Notes: generated by a model from the letters alone, not told the origin. A stretch of 64,000 bases of DNA from Chromobacterium haemolyticum DSM 19808 (GCF_000711885.1 NZ_JONK01000007.1:107540-171539), one strand, 5' to 3'; positions 1 to 8,353 are shown, counted from the stretch's first letter. Translations and numbers: made by a program.

Positions 1-333
1 GGAAAATGAGCGCCGACACATAGTCAAATCGTCTGAATATTTTTCATTACTTGCTAATTAGTAATACTTGACCGTCCCTAAGCTCTCACAAAGAATGTGA
101 ATAATACCTAAAAAGTCTGTGAACTGTCGTTGCCTCATAAAGTCCCTACAGTGTGCGGCCGCATTGATATTAACTCCATTGTTAATATTGTTTTTATTTT
201 GACTTTCTTAATCAAGGCTTAATGTGGGTGTTGAGGCGAGAGCCTTTAACTATTCCTGTTGCCTGAATTTTATCGTCACTATAGAAATTTGCGGTTTTGC
301 TGCATTTTTCTCGCACATTAAAGGATTTGAGTC
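1..333. other. AT-rich intergenic region upstream of the secreted Cys-rich gene
   Basis: No convincing coding sequence is seen on either strand. The stretch is markedly AT-rich compared with most of the window. A weak promoter candidate is TTGACT at 199-204 and TAATGT at 220-225, with a short 15-bp spacer. The AAAGGA ribosome binding site of the next gene is at 319-324. The gene to the left lies outside the window. Confidence 0.4.
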
Positions 334-651
334 ATGAAGACCATCAACGCTCTAACCATTCCTTTTGCCGCTTTTCTTCTGCTGGCTTCCTCTATTGCCA
401 GCGCATCATCTATCGGCTCCACTCAAGCCAACCAAGTCACTTCTGCTACCCAACAAGCCAGCAAGAATGATAGCAATCTATCCCCAAATGCTCTAATGGA
501 TCAAATCCAACCAAGGAAACCAGGGCAATGCTTCTCCGCAAAGAACTGCACAGGTAAGGTTATTGGAAATCACCAGCATGCCCACAACTGCAAGAATGCC
601 GGCGGCAAATCTTGGCGGAGCGGTGTGACAGGACAATGCAGTAATTTGTAA
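334..651 (+). CDS. small secreted Cys-rich protein, unknown function
   Basis: This 105-residue protein starts with a clear Sec signal peptide (basic MK, hydrophobic residues 5-22, probable cleavage after an ASA motif near residue 24). A Ser/Thr/Gln-rich linker (about residues 25-60) is followed by a compact C-terminal part with four cysteines at 66, 72, 86 and 102 and a His-rich HQHAHNC segment. The pattern suggests a small disulfide-bonded exported peptide. I do not recognise the family. AAAGGA lies about ten bases before the ATG. It is a single-gene unit in AT-rich DNA, closed by a strong hairpin at 678-705. A toxin, an inhibitor or a metal-binding peptide are all possible; none can be shown from sequence. 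Confidence 0.7.
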   Translation: MKTINALTIPFAAFLLLASSIASASSIGSTQANQVTSATQQASKNDSNLSPNALMDQIQPRKPGQCFSAKNCTGKVIGNHQHAHNCKNAGGKSWRSGVTGQCSNL

Positions 652-677
652 TTGCTCAGATCTTAATCTGAAACTAG

Positions 678-705
678 AGCTTCGCGAGCCTCGGCTCGCG
701 AAGCT
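678..705 (+). terminator. hairpin terminator candidate after the Cys-rich gene
   Basis: A 13-bp perfect inverted repeat (AGCTTCGCGAGCC / GGCTCGCGAAGCT) lies 27 bases after the stop codon of the 334-651 gene, with almost no loop. Only a short T run follows, so termination strength is uncertain. Confidence 0.55.
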
Positions 706-740
706 TTGACGTGCTCGCCGTGTAATGCGCCCACGACGTG

Positions 741-764
741 TAGTAGATCGTAAACAGGTTCAAA
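741..764. repeat. right end of dispersed AACCTGTT/AACAGGTT element (copy 1, partial)
   Basis: The segment ending in AGATCGTAAACAGGTTC matches the right ends of the fuller copies at 24895-25038 and 47704-47820, including the preceding degenerate ACGACGTGTAGTAG, equivalent to GACGCGGAGCAG there. The left end is not recognisable. Confidence 0.5.
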
Positions 765-776
765 GACATAAAAAGA

Positions 777-798
777 CCCCAGCCAAAGCTGGCTGGGG
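777..798 (-). terminator. intrinsic terminator, minus strand
   Basis: A 9-bp perfect stem CCCCAGCCA / TGGCTGGGG with a 4-nt loop is followed on the minus strand by TCTTTTT, the classic layout of a Rho-independent terminator for leftward transcription. No convincing minus-strand gene remains upstream, so it may be a relic of the decayed region at 800-1680. Confidence 0.55.
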
Positions 799-805
799 CA
801 TGGTC

Positions 806-1202
806 ATAACAGGAGGCTGACATTGAGGGTGCCAGCTACTGCCTGTTATAGGCATGGGATATGCCCGTTAGAACTGACCAAAAGACTGGCGGCATCAACA
901 TTAGATGCAGCCCCCCGACGTTTTTGGCGCGGAATGTTGCTTGTGGCCATCCTTACCGGAAACGGCAAGGCTGGTGCGGTCTGTGCGTTGAGCTCCTCAA
1001 GGGGGGGGCTCGCACTGTAATGCCGACTTTTATATTTCCAGAAATGATTTCTAACGAAAATGCTATTTCACACAGTTATTTAAAAATCATATCCATATAG
1101 ATTCAATTGGAATTTAAAGATAATAAATAATCACTTTTGGCGATATGACATTTCTGATTAGATGCAAACATCACTTGCAGCTTCAGGATGTCGCCATGCC
1201 AT
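806..1202. other. region without a supported gene (possible degenerate DNA)
   Basis: Two short overlapping plus-strand reading frames exist. One (823-1020, TTG start) has an AGGAGG-like sequence in front. The other (861-1100) encodes a 79-residue peptide with a C..CGH..C..C pattern. Neither shows a recognisable family, and the surrounding DNA looks decayed. An 8-bp inverted repeat ATAACAGG / CCTGTTAT sits around 805-848. I see nothing here I would call a gene with confidence. Confidence 0.3.
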
Positions 1203-1538
1203 GACGCACCCCCATATACCTCCACCATCGTGCTCCTAGTGCGTAAGGGCAACCTCAAGAGCGTTCGCGATTGGGACAACCTGATCAAGCCCGGCGTCTA
1301 GGTGATCACGCCCAACCCCAAAACCTCGGCGGCGCATGCTGGAACTATCTGGCGGCCGGGGGATGTGCTGAAACAGCCCGGCGGCAACAAGGCCAAGGCT
1401 TGCGCCTACTTTGATGAGCTGCACAAGCACGTGCCGGTGCTCGACACCGACGCGTCTAGAGCGAGGCCGACCTTTGCCAACGCGAGCAGCGCCTCCGGCG
1501 TGAATGCTTCCCCGGCTGCGGTGTGTTTGATCCGCTAA
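1203..1538 (+). pseudogene. remnant of a sulfate ABC transporter substrate-binding protein gene
   Basis: Translation from about 1206 gives a stretch matching the C-terminal half of the Sbp/CysP family: [15 protein letters not shown], then a D-W-x-N-L-I-K-P-G-V segment, then VITPNPKTS, then LKQPGG and a VPVLDTD-like motif. An in-frame TAG falls at 1303-1305, where a conserved glutamine or lysine would be. A one-base loss near 1328 and a two-base loss near 1365 shift the frame and then restore it, so the conserved GGARWNYLAAWGYA segment reads out of frame. The N-terminal half and the extreme C-terminus are missing. It is clearly dead. The intact family captures periplasmic sulfate or thiosulfate for CysTWA import. 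Confidence 0.8.
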
Positions 1539-1540
1539 GT

Positions 1541-1665
1541 GGGGCAAGGCGAAAACGGTTGAGGAAGCGGGATGTACGCCTCCGTGCATGAGCATTTCGA
1601 AGACGGTTGCAACGCATTTGTCTGACTATCCCGTCAACGCGCAGCGTATCCAAACAGGTTCTAAA
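1541..1665. repeat. dispersed AACCTGTT/AACAGGTT element (copy 2)
   Basis: The block carries the family core GCGAAAACGGTTGAGGAAG followed by GGATG, and ends in CCAAACAGGTTCTAAA, like the copies at 24895 and 47704. It abuts the broken sulfate-binding-protein remnant directly, so insertion or recombination here may have helped destroy that gene. Confidence 0.55.
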
Positions 1666-1747
1666 CCGTTTTGCCAAGATCGCAGGTGCTTAGTTCATTG
1701 CTGACGCTATTCGGGCGTCGGGATGCCGCAACAAGAGGAGTGATGCT

Positions 1748-2965
1748 ATGAAACTCAAACATGCCTGGCGCAAAGTTCGCCTGACGAGCACGTTTTCAAA
1801 CATTGCAACTGCGCTTGGCATGGCTGCTTGCCAAGCCGTTGTGCAAGCTGGGCCAACGCTGCCACAAGCACAGTTGTTGACACTGCCTGGCTCACCTTTT
1901 GGGATTACAGCCAGCACTGATTCTCATTGGCTATTTGTCGGTTTGAGTGGCGCGGTCAATGGCATTGCCATCGTGAACACACGTACTAGCAGCCTTCAAC
2001 TTGCAAGAGTAGTGAAGACCAATGGGCCGATATTCGGGGTAGCGTTAAGTCGAGACGGGCGCTACTTGGCGGCGGTGGTGAATGACCACAACGCGCCGGC
2101 CTTGCTGATTTTTGATGCCGGCCAATTGGCGGCCGGCAAGTTGTTGGCCCCGGTGGCTTCCGTGAGCTTGCCGCCCAAGTCCGGGCCCATCAACGTGGTA
2201 TGGACGCCGAACGGGGACTTGCTGGCTGTGGCGGAGGAAACCTCGGGCCAGGTTGCCATCGTGGACCTCAGAAAGGCCTTCGCAGGCGCTGATGCATTGA
2301 TATCGTCGATCAGGGTTGGGACGGCTCCTGTCGGTATGGCAGTTTCCAATGATGGCCACCTGCTATATGTCACAAGCCAAGTTGCTGATCCGTCTTTGCA
2401 CGGCAGCAGTCCGAATGCATGCCCACGCCTTGGCTCGCCTACTCAAAGGCAGCGACAGGGAAGCCTGAGCGTGATTGACCTGCGCCTTGCTCAAAGCTTT
2501 CCAAAGCAGGCAGTGCAAACCCAATTGGCGGCAGGCTGCCAGCCAGTACGTGTTGTGCTATCCAAAGACGAAGACGTCGCGTGGGTTACGGCGCGAGGTG
2601 ACAATACGGTTCTGGCGTTGCGTACCGGCCGCTTGGCAGACAAAGGCAGGCAAGCATTGATCTCAACGACGCCAGTTGGAACCTCCCCTGTAGGCTTGGC
2701 TTTATTCGACCACGGCCGCTATATCGCCGTTGCCAATAGCAACCGATTCACGACGGGGCAGATAGGGAGCCTAAGTGTGGTGAGCGTCCCCTCTGCGTTG
2801 GCCGGCAAAGGCGCTGCCGCCGTTCTGCGTTCATTCCGTGCTGGAGAGTTTCCCCGTGAAATAATCCTTTCACCTGACGAGCGCTCTCTTTACCTAGGCG
2901 AATACAGTTCAAATGTGTTGGCGCGGGTCTTCGTGTCAAACTTGCTTGCCGCCTCGCGAAACTAA
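1748..2965 (+). CDS. secreted YVTN-family beta-propeller protein
   Basis: The 405-residue product has a long basic n-region and a hydrophobic stretch (about residues 15-35, ending in VVQA) that looks like a signal peptide. The rest is a chain of about 40-residue propeller blades with the recurrent patterns SPFGIT, GVALSRDGRYLA, PVGMAVSNDGHLLYVTS, PVRVVLSKDEDVAWVT and PREIILSPDERSLYLGE, typical of YVTN/YncE-like seven-bladed propellers. Such proteins sit in the periplasm or outside the cell and usually bind partners; some relatives are lactonases, but no catalytic assignment is possible here. GAGGAG lies seven bases before the ATG. It is probably a single transcription unit, convergent with nudC. 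Confidence 0.8.
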   Translation: MKLKHAWRKVRLTSTFSNIATALGMAACQAVVQAGPTLPQAQLLTLPGSPFGITASTDSHWLFVGLSGAVNGIAIVNTRTSSLQLARVVKTNGPIFGVALSRDGRYLAAVVNDHNAPALLIFDAGQLAAGKLLAPVASVSLPPKSGPINVVWTPNGDLLAVAEETSGQVAIVDLRKAFAGADALISSIRVGTAPVGMAVSNDGHLLYVTSQVADPSLHGSSPNACPRLGSPTQRQRQGSLSVIDLRLAQSFPKQAVQTQLAAGCQPVRVVLSKDEDVAWVTARGDNTVLALRTGRLADKGRQALISTTPVGTSPVGLALFDHGRYIAVANSNRFTTGQIGSLSVVSVPSALAGKGAAAVLRSFRAGEFPREIILSPDERSLYLGEYSSNVLARVFVSNLLAASRN

Positions 2966-3072
2966 CTTGGGCCAGAATCCCCCCGTTCTTGGCGAAATCA
3001 AGAAAGTGAGGGTTGCCGCCGTTCTGGTGTCAGGGGAGGACTGTCGTCTTTGTCACAAAACGATGCATGGAA

Positions 3073-3098
3073 GCAAGCAGGCGCGTCGACCTGCTTGC
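3073..3098. terminator. hairpin between convergent genes
   Basis: A perfect 9-bp stem GCAAGCAGG / CCTGCTTGC with an 8-nt loop lies between the YVTN gene and the convergent nudC. No long T run follows on either side, so it may act as a bidirectional RNA 3-prime-end hairpin and not as a classical terminator. Confidence 0.4.
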
Positions 3099-3159
3099 CA
3101 TGGAAGGATGAATGTCGTGTGGCGGAGGGGCGGGCAGGGTCCGCCATGGGGCTATCCAG

Positions 3160-3963
3160 CTAGCCCCGTCCCTCATTCCTCTCGCGCAACCAAGCCACGG
3201 TATGGTTCAGCAATTGATAGGCAATGGAGATGGGCGTCGGGGTTTGCGGCAGGGCGTCGATGTCGAACCAGCCGGCGTCTTCGATTTCCCCCTCCTGCGG
3301 CAGGATCTCGCCGCTGTCGTATTCGGCGGTAAAGCCCAACATCAGCGAGTGGGGAAAGGGCCAGGATTGCGAGCAGACATAGCGCAGATTTTTGATGCGA
3401 ACGCCCACTTCCTCGAAGGCTTCGCGGTGCACGCATTCCTCCAGTGTTTCGCCGGGTTCGACAAAGCCGGCCAGCGCGCTGTAGACGCCGGGAACGAAGT
3501 GAGGGCTGCGCGCCAGCAGTAATTCTCGGCCGCGATGAATCACCACCATCATCGCCGGCGACAGCTTGGGATAGTAAAGCTGGCCGCAGCTGGAGCAGCG
3601 TTTGCCGCTATCTCCGGACCGCTGAAGCAGCGGCCCGGCACAACGGCCGCAATAGCGATGAGTGCGCTGAAACTGGCGGATCTGCGCGGCGCGGGCGATG
3701 GCGGGCGTCAGCCCGGAGGGCAGGCTGAGCAAGGCCGGCCGCAGAGCCAGCCAGTTGCAGCCGGCCGGCGGCGCGCCCACTAGTTCCGCCAAATAAAGAT
3801 TGTGACCATCATGTACGCCGATGAACAGTTGCTGGGACAGAGGCCAGCCGCGCGCGCGCTCATCCGGCAAGGCCTGATCCAATAGTAGAATCTTGGACCC
3901 TTCGAAAATGCAGTAACGGGCAGGCAGGGCGGGGTCGGGCAGGGCGGGCAGGTCGAATGGCAT
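3160..3963 (-). CDS. nudC: NAD(H) pyrophosphatase / RNA NAD-decapping hydrolase NudC
   Basis: This 267-residue Nudix hydrolase splits NAD(H) into NMN(H) and AMP and, in characterised relatives, removes NAD caps from RNA. Seen in the sequence: an N-terminal domain, a zinc ribbon with C105, C108, C123 and C126 (CGRC...CSSCG), a canonical Nudix box at residues 166-188 (G-F-V-E-P-G-E-T ... R-E-A-F-E-E-V-G), and the NudC signature SQSWPFPHS at 198-206, which separates it from other Nudix enzymes. Length is normal. It lies on the minus strand downstream of the ybdK-like gene with a 27-bp gap, so co-transcription with that gene and the antiporter is likely. Confidence 0.95.
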   Translation of the reverse strand: MPFDLPALPDPALPARYCIFEGSKILLLDQALPDERARGWPLSQQLFIGVHDGHNLYLAELVGAPPAGCNWLALRPALLSLPSGLTPAIARAAQIRQFQRTHRYCGRCAGPLLQRSGDSGKRCSSCGQLYYPKLSPAMMVVIHRGRELLLARSPHFVPGVYSALAGFVEPGETLEECVHREAFEEVGVRIKNLRYVCSQSWPFPHSLMLGFTAEYDSGEILPQEGEIEDAGWFDIDALPQTPTPISIAYQLLNHTVAWLRERNEGRG

Positions 3964-3990
3964 AGCGGCTAGTGATAAAGTCGTAGCCGC

Positions 3991-5127
3991 TTAGTTTACG
4001 CCCACTCCCGGCGCCGCGTACATCCAGTGTTCGCTTTGTTGCCGCACAACTTCGGATAAAGAACCGCTGCCGTCGAACACTTGACGCAGCCAAGCGCTGT
4101 CGGACTGTCGCTTCAGCACCCGTTGCCGCAAGGCGACCAGCTGCGCCTGATTGCCCAAAGCCTCGGCCTGCGGTTCCAACTGATTCAGCGTGTTGAGCAA
4201 ATCCTCTTGCAGTCCGATCTGACTATTGTTGCCGGCATCCACCAACATGCCGTCAAAACCGAAGCGGCAGGCCTGAAAGCGATTGTAGCTATAGGTCAGA
4301 TAATGTTCCTGACACACCTCGTCCTGCTGCTCGCCCAGGCAGCGATGCGCCAGCATCTGCGCGTAAGCCGCCAGCAATACCGGGGTCTCCACCGACAAGG
4401 GCGTATCGCAAATGCGGATTTCCACCGTGCCGTATTCCGGTTTGGGTCGGATGTCCCAGTAGAAATCCTTCATGCTGGCGACAATGCCCAGATTGGCCAT
4501 GCGCCGGAAATAGTCGTTGAACTGCTCCCAATTATTGACGCAAGGCATGCAGCCGGATAACGGAAAAGCGTTGACGCTAGTCAGTCGCGAGGTTTGGAAT
4601 AGCGTATCCACGCCCTGGTAAAAAGGAGAGGAGGCGGACAGTGCGATGAAGTGCGGAATGTAACGCGCCAGATAATGGGTTAGCCGCACTGCGCTGTCGC
4701 CGTCCGGGCAGCCGATGTGAATGTGCTGGCCGTAGACGGTGAATTGCTTGGCCAGATAGCCGTACAGCTCGGAAACTAGGTGATAACGCTCCTTGGGGTA
4801 GATGCGCTGCTCGTCCCAATGCTGAAACGGATGCGAGCCTCCACCGGCCAGCCCCAGGTTCAGTTTGCGCGCGCTGTTGACCAGCAGCTCGCGGATAGCC
4901 AGAATTTCCTCCAGCATCATGTTGACGTCGCTGTGCACAGCGGTGCCGATTTCTATCATGCCCTGAGTGATTTCCGGCTTGATGTCGAAACCGTGCTGCT
5001 GACGATTCACCTGCAGAAGCAAATCGTCCGAGCCGCGGGTCAAATCGTAATCTCGCCGATTGAGAATCATCAGCTCCAGCTCCACCCCCAGGGTTAGCGG
5101 CTGACTGCGGTTGAATTCCAGCATCAT
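3991..5127 (-). CDS. ybdK: carboxylate-amine ligase, YbdK / GCS2 family
   Basis: The 378-residue protein belongs to the glutamate-cysteine-ligase-like GCS2 family: an N-terminal LGVELELMI, then the GTAVHSDVN region, the HIHIGC motif near residue 137 and the C-terminal WDIRPKPEYGTVEIRICDTP block. The E. coli relative YbdK has weak gamma-glutamylcysteine ligase activity and its in vivo role is unknown, so the substrate here stays open. One base separates its start from the stop of the upstream antiporter gene, so the two are an operon, probably with nudC. Confidence 0.88.
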   Translation of the reverse strand: MMLEFNRSQPLTLGVELELMILNRRDYDLTRGSDDLLLQVNRQQHGFDIKPEITQGMIEIGTAVHSDVNMMLEEILAIRELLVNSARKLNLGLAGGGSHPFQHWDEQRIYPKERYHLVSELYGYLAKQFTVYGQHIHIGCPDGDSAVRLTHYLARYIPHFIALSASSPFYQGVDTLFQTSRLTSVNAFPLSGCMPCVNNWEQFNDYFRRMANLGIVASMKDFYWDIRPKPEYGTVEIRICDTPLSVETPVLLAAYAQMLAHRCLGEQQDEVCQEHYLTYSYNRFQACRFGFDGMLVDAGNNSQIGLQEDLLNTLNQLEPQAEALGNQAQLVALRQRVLKRQSDSAWLRQVFDGSGSLSEVVRQQSEHWMYAAPGVGVN

Positions 5128-5128
5128 C

Positions 5129-6325
5129 TTACTCCTGCAGCCGGGTTTCGCCGGCCAGCTTCAAGGCCAGGCGGGTCAACACCGGCGCGCACAGCTCATT
5201 GATCACCAAGATGGCCATCATCACCCCGCTGAAGTTGCCCGCGGCGGCTCCCAGGGAAATCGTGCCCAGGCTCATCAGCAGCGAAGTGCCTCCGGACCAG
5301 GAGTTCAGCGCCAACCCCAGGCAAGCGCCATGGCGCTTGGGTAGGCCGTTGGCCCCGGCGGCCAGCCACCAAATCAATACGGCAAAGCCAGTTCGCAGCA
5401 GCAGGCAGGCCACGGCCACCGGCCAAAATTGCGCCAGCGACTGCGGCGCCAATTGCGCGCCGGCGGCCACGAAGAACGCCACGGTAAAGATATGGGCCGA
5501 CGACATGATGCCGCGTTCGGTCACAGTGTGGCCGTGTTTGAGATTGCGAGTGGCCAGGCCCGCCGTGAGCAAGGCCAGAGACGGCAAAACCTGCAGCATG
5601 TCAGCCACCCCGACCACCAGCGCGATCAAGCCGAACAGCATGACCTTTTGCGATTCGCGCTGCCGGCCACCCAGCCAGCGATTAAGCTGGATCGCCGCAA
5701 GGCCGGCCAGCAAGCCCAGCGCACAGGAGGCCAGCGTAAGCCAGCCCGGCAGCAAAATACCGCTTTCCACTCCGTTGTTGCCGGAGAGGTGTCCATAAGA
5801 CAAGGCCAGCGCGAAGCAGGGCAGAGCCAGCAGATTGGACAGCGCGGTGGCCACCAACAGACGCTCGCTGACCTGACCGTCCGCGTTAGATTCCCGTACG
5901 ATTTCCAGTGTGACCACCGGAGAAGTGGCCACGCCCAGCGCCGCCAACATCAGACTGGCCGCCAGCCCCAGGCCAAACAACTGCAAAGCGGCAAACAGGC
6001 CGAGCAGGGTCAATAGGCAATAGAACAAGGTGGTCAGCAACAAGGTGCGTTCTACCCGCAGCCACCGTAGATCCACGCGGCGGCCGGCTTCAAACAATGC
6101 GATGCCCAAAGCCAAGTGCACGAAAATGGACGCTTGCTGCAATAGCTGCTCGTCCAGCAGCCGCAGGCTGTGCGGCCCAATCAGCAAGCCGGTCAGCACA
6201 TAGCCGACGATGGCGGGCAGCCGCGCCACCCGCACAGCGATCTGGCCGCCTATCACCCCCAGCGACAGCAGCACGCCGAATGCCGCCAAAGGATTGAGCG
6301 CCAGCGTTTGCCAAGGCAGGCTCAT
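5129..6325 (-). CDS. cation:proton antiporter, CPA2 family (membrane)
   Basis: This 398-residue protein is almost entirely hydrophobic, with about twelve to thirteen predicted membrane helices. It carries typical KefB/CPA2 features: the early helix with IVGYVLTGLLIGPHSL, the HLALGIALFEAGRRVDLRWL segment and a long helix-rich core. It lacks the C-terminal RCK/TrkA-N regulatory domain of full KefB/KefC proteins, so gating by glutathione adducts is not supported, although the neighbour is a GCS2-type ligase. Probable role: Na+ or K+/H+ exchange across the inner membrane. It is the first gene of the antiporter-ybdK-nudC unit and is divergent from mtfA. Confidence 0.85.
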   Translation of the reverse strand: MSLPWQTLALNPLAAFGVLLSLGVIGGQIAVRVARLPAIVGYVLTGLLIGPHSLRLLDEQLLQQASIFVHLALGIALFEAGRRVDLRWLRVERTLLLTTLFYCLLTLLGLFAALQLFGLGLAASLMLAALGVATSPVVTLEIVRESNADGQVSERLLVATALSNLLALPCFALALSYGHLSGNNGVESGILLPGWLTLASCALGLLAGLAAIQLNRWLGGRQRESQKVMLFGLIALVVGVADMLQVLPSLALLTAGLATRNLKHGHTVTERGIMSSAHIFTVAFFVAAGAQLAPQSLAQFWPVAVACLLLRTGFAVLIWWLAAGANGLPKRHGACLGLALNSWSGGTSLLMSLGTISLGAAAGNFSGVMMAILVINELCAPVLTRLALKLAGETRLQE

Positions 6326-6488
6326 GATAATTCCCCCGTTTATTTTATGATTTTGACTGTTGCGCCAGCTTGGGCCGGCGCAGCGAAAGCGGAATATTGA
6401 CGTCTTGCGACAGATCGGATGGGTCGCGCATTGAAATGCGCAAAATCGCCCTCAGAGTAGGAGAGACGATAAAACGGGACGAGAGTTC

Positions 6489-7289
6489 ATGGCGATTGAG
6501 TGGATTCGCCGCGCGTTATCCGGCAAAACCGCTCCGGAAACGATGGCCGTGCTGCGAGAACAGGCTGCGCGCATGCCGCTGCTGTCCGGTTTGGACGAAG
6601 CGGAGCTGTTGCGCTTGATAGAGTTGGCCGTCTGGATTTTGCGCAGCAAAAGCTTTTCCGGACAGGATGGGGTGCGGCTAGGCGCCCGTTCCTGCGCCAG
6701 CGTGGCCTTGCAAATGGCGCTGCCTGCCATGAATCTGGGTAAATCCGCCTTGAGCGGATGGAGCGATGTGGTGCTGTACCCGTCTCCGTTTGTCGCGCGC
6801 GACATCTGGATGGATGGCATCGGCCTGCAGCATGAAAGCGAGAGCGTGCTGATAGGCCAGGCTCGTCAGGACGGCCCGGTAGTGCTGTCGCTCCCGGACG
6901 CGCGAGCCTCTGAGCAACTGGACGGGTGGAATGTGGTGATCCATGAAGTGGCGCACAAACTGGACATGTTAAGCGGTCCGGCCAACGGGTCGCCACCTTT
7001 GCACAAAGGAATGAACCAGGCGCAATGGAGCCGCGCCTGGTCTCAAAGTTATCGTTTATTGTGCCGCATGCTGGATCGCGGAATCGATCCTGGTTGGCTG
7101 GATCCGTATGCGGCAGAGAACCCTGCGGAGTTCTTCGCCGTGTTAAGCGAGGCTTTTTTCGAGCTGCCGCATCATCTCAAGCTGGATTACCCGGAGCTTT
7201 ATGAGCAGCTTGCCTTGTTCTATCGGCAAGACCCGGCAAGGAGATTGCCCGAACCCGAGGGGGTGCCCACCCCAGAGCCCGAGCGCTGA
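6489..7289 (+). CDS. mtfA: zinc metallopeptidase MtfA (Mlc-binding factor)
   Basis: This 266-residue protein is of the MtfA/DUF980 family. The zinc-binding HEVAH motif is at residues 152-156, followed by a KLDMLSGPANG loop and a downstream NPAEFFAVLSEAFFE segment that supplies the third metal ligand, as in the anthrax-lethal-factor-like fold. In E. coli MtfA binds the glucose repressor Mlc and so affects ptsG expression, and has aminopeptidase activity; whether an Mlc homologue exists in this host cannot be seen. It is a single gene, divergent from the antiporter and convergent with the MarR gene, whose stop codon lies two bases beyond this one. Confidence 0.92.
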   Translation: MAIEWIRRALSGKTAPETMAVLREQAARMPLLSGLDEAELLRLIELAVWILRSKSFSGQDGVRLGARSCASVALQMALPAMNLGKSALSGWSDVVLYPSPFVARDIWMDGIGLQHESESVLIGQARQDGPVVLSLPDARASEQLDGWNVVIHEVAHKLDMLSGPANGSPPLHKGMNQAQWSRAWSQSYRLLCRMLDRGIDPGWLDPYAAENPAEFFAVLSEAFFELPHHLKLDYPELYEQLALFYRQDPARRLPEPEGVPTPEPER

Positions 7290-7290
7290 C

Positions 7291-7740
7291 TCAGCCGACC
7301 CGCGGAGCCGGCAGTTTCTCCAGATCATCCAGCAAGCCCAGCAGCTGCGTCAGTTTTTCCTGGCCCAAGTGGCTTTCGATCTGCCGATAACAGTCTTCCG
7401 CCAACGGAGAGATCTGTTGAATCAGCTCGCGCCCGTCCCGCGACATTGAAATGATCAGCCGCCGGCTGTCAATATGATCACGCTGGCGATGGATCAACCC
7501 CGCTTTTTCCATGCGGACCAAGATGCCGGTCAGACTGGGCGGCAAGATACAAGCCCGGTCCGCGATCACGCCGGCTTCTTGATCTCCAAAGTCCTCCAGA
7601 ACTCGCAAAATGCGCCACTGTTGCTCTGTCACCCCGTAACGGTTGAGGATCGGACGGAAGTAGGCCATCACCGATTCTCGTGCCCGCAGCAGGTGCTGGG
7701 GCAGCCGTTGATTATGTAGTTTTATGTTTTTGTTGGTCAT
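7291..7740 (-). CDS. MarR-family transcriptional regulator, HpaR type
   Basis: This 149-residue winged-helix protein closely follows the HpaR subgroup: a conserved N-terminal RARESVMAYFRPIL segment, then GVTEQQWRILRVLE, the recognition-helix region CILPPSLTGILVRMEKAGL and the wing QRDHIDSRRLIISMS. HpaR proteins repress the homoprotocatechuate (4-hydroxyphenylacetate) meta-cleavage genes and are released by aromatic ligands. No hpa gene lies in this window, so its target is elsewhere or it has been recruited for another aromatic response. Confidence 0.85.
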   Translation of the reverse strand: MTNKNIKLHNQRLPQHLLRARESVMAYFRPILNRYGVTEQQWRILRVLEDFGDQEAGVIADRACILPPSLTGILVRMEKAGLIHRQRDHIDSRRLIISMSRDGRELIQQISPLAEDCYRQIESHLGQEKLTQLLGLLDDLEKLPAPRVG

Positions 7741-7977
7741 TTAGATCGTTGCTTCCGGCTGCGCGCAGCCAGTGTTGCTGGTTATCGCTCTAGCGGGCGA
7801 ACTCGACAAATAAAATGCCATGCAAATACCTGTCACATATTTACTTTATTCCAAATTTTAATCCAAAAACAAAAAAAATAGCATCTCAATACCATATATC
7901 CTTCGAATTAATTATGCATACAGGGCGAAGTGACTGGCACAAGCGCTACGTGGCGGAGCAACTCAGCAGATATTTTA
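7741..7977. other. AT-rich intergenic DNA
   Basis: No gene is seen. The segment is much richer in A and T than the flanking housekeeping genes and marks the transition into the accessory DNA that runs to the prophage. It should hold the MarR promoter near 7741. Confidence 0.4.
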
Positions 7978-8018
7978 CGTTACGGTGACGGTAATTTTTA
8001 ATTTCCGTCACCGTAACG
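7978..8018. promoter_or_regulatory. 14-bp inverted repeat operator before the small DNA-binding gene
   Basis: CGTTACGGTGACGG (7978-7991) and its exact reverse complement (8005-8018) flank a 13-bp AT-only spacer. Each arm is itself an imperfect GTTAC-G-GT(A/G)AC dyad. The same 14-mer recurs exactly at 8169-8182, inside the following gene, and at 16909-16922 in the prophage. The position 36 bp before the start of the 8054 gene fits an autoregulatory operator; the AT spacer could hold the -10 element. Confidence 0.65.
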
Positions 8019-8053
8019 CATAATGAGCTCAGACAAGCAGAGGAGGGCACACG

Positions 8054-8353
8054 ATGAACACGGAGCCGTTGCAAGAAAAGTCTGACGTCACCACCAAGAA
8101 ACGCGGCCGGCCAACCACAGGCCTAGCGATGTCCGGTGCTGAACGGCAGCGCAAGTATCGGGCAAATACCGTCACCGTAACGTTAAATGATAAAGAGTGG
8201 GCACACCTGACCAATATGCTGGAGCAGGCGCTAAAGGCCGATCCGGCGCGTTATGGCGAACCCGATTTCGAGCTGGCCAGGAAAATTTACAAAGCCGCCA
8301 TCAAAGGCAACCCGCCGCCGGACTGCTTTCACAAGCCAGAGGCCAAGCGATAG
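8054..8353 (+). CDS. small probable DNA-binding protein (plasmid/phage type)
   Basis: This 99-residue soluble, highly charged protein opens with a disordered lysine-rich segment and a KKRGRPTTGLAMSGAERQRKYRA motif of the kind found in small plasmid and phage regulators. It continues with TVTVTLNDKEWAHLTNMLEQAL, which could form the strand and helix of a ribbon-helix-helix fold. I cannot place it in a named family. It sits directly behind the palindromic operator at 7978-8018 and carries another exact operator half in its own coding sequence (8169-8182), so I infer an autorepressor. GAGGAGG precedes the start by about ten bases. Confidence 0.65.
   Translation: MNTEPLQEKSDVTTKKRGRPTTGLAMSGAERQRKYRANTVTVTLNDKEWAHLTNMLEQALKADPARYGEPDFELARKIYKAAIKGNPPPDCFHKPEAKR

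Noticed and set aside
5199..6016. Long plus-strand frames opposite the antiporter
   Set aside because: Their residues are low-complexity Gln/Arg/Ala mixes typical of antisense frames in high-GC genes; the minus-strand membrane protein is clear.
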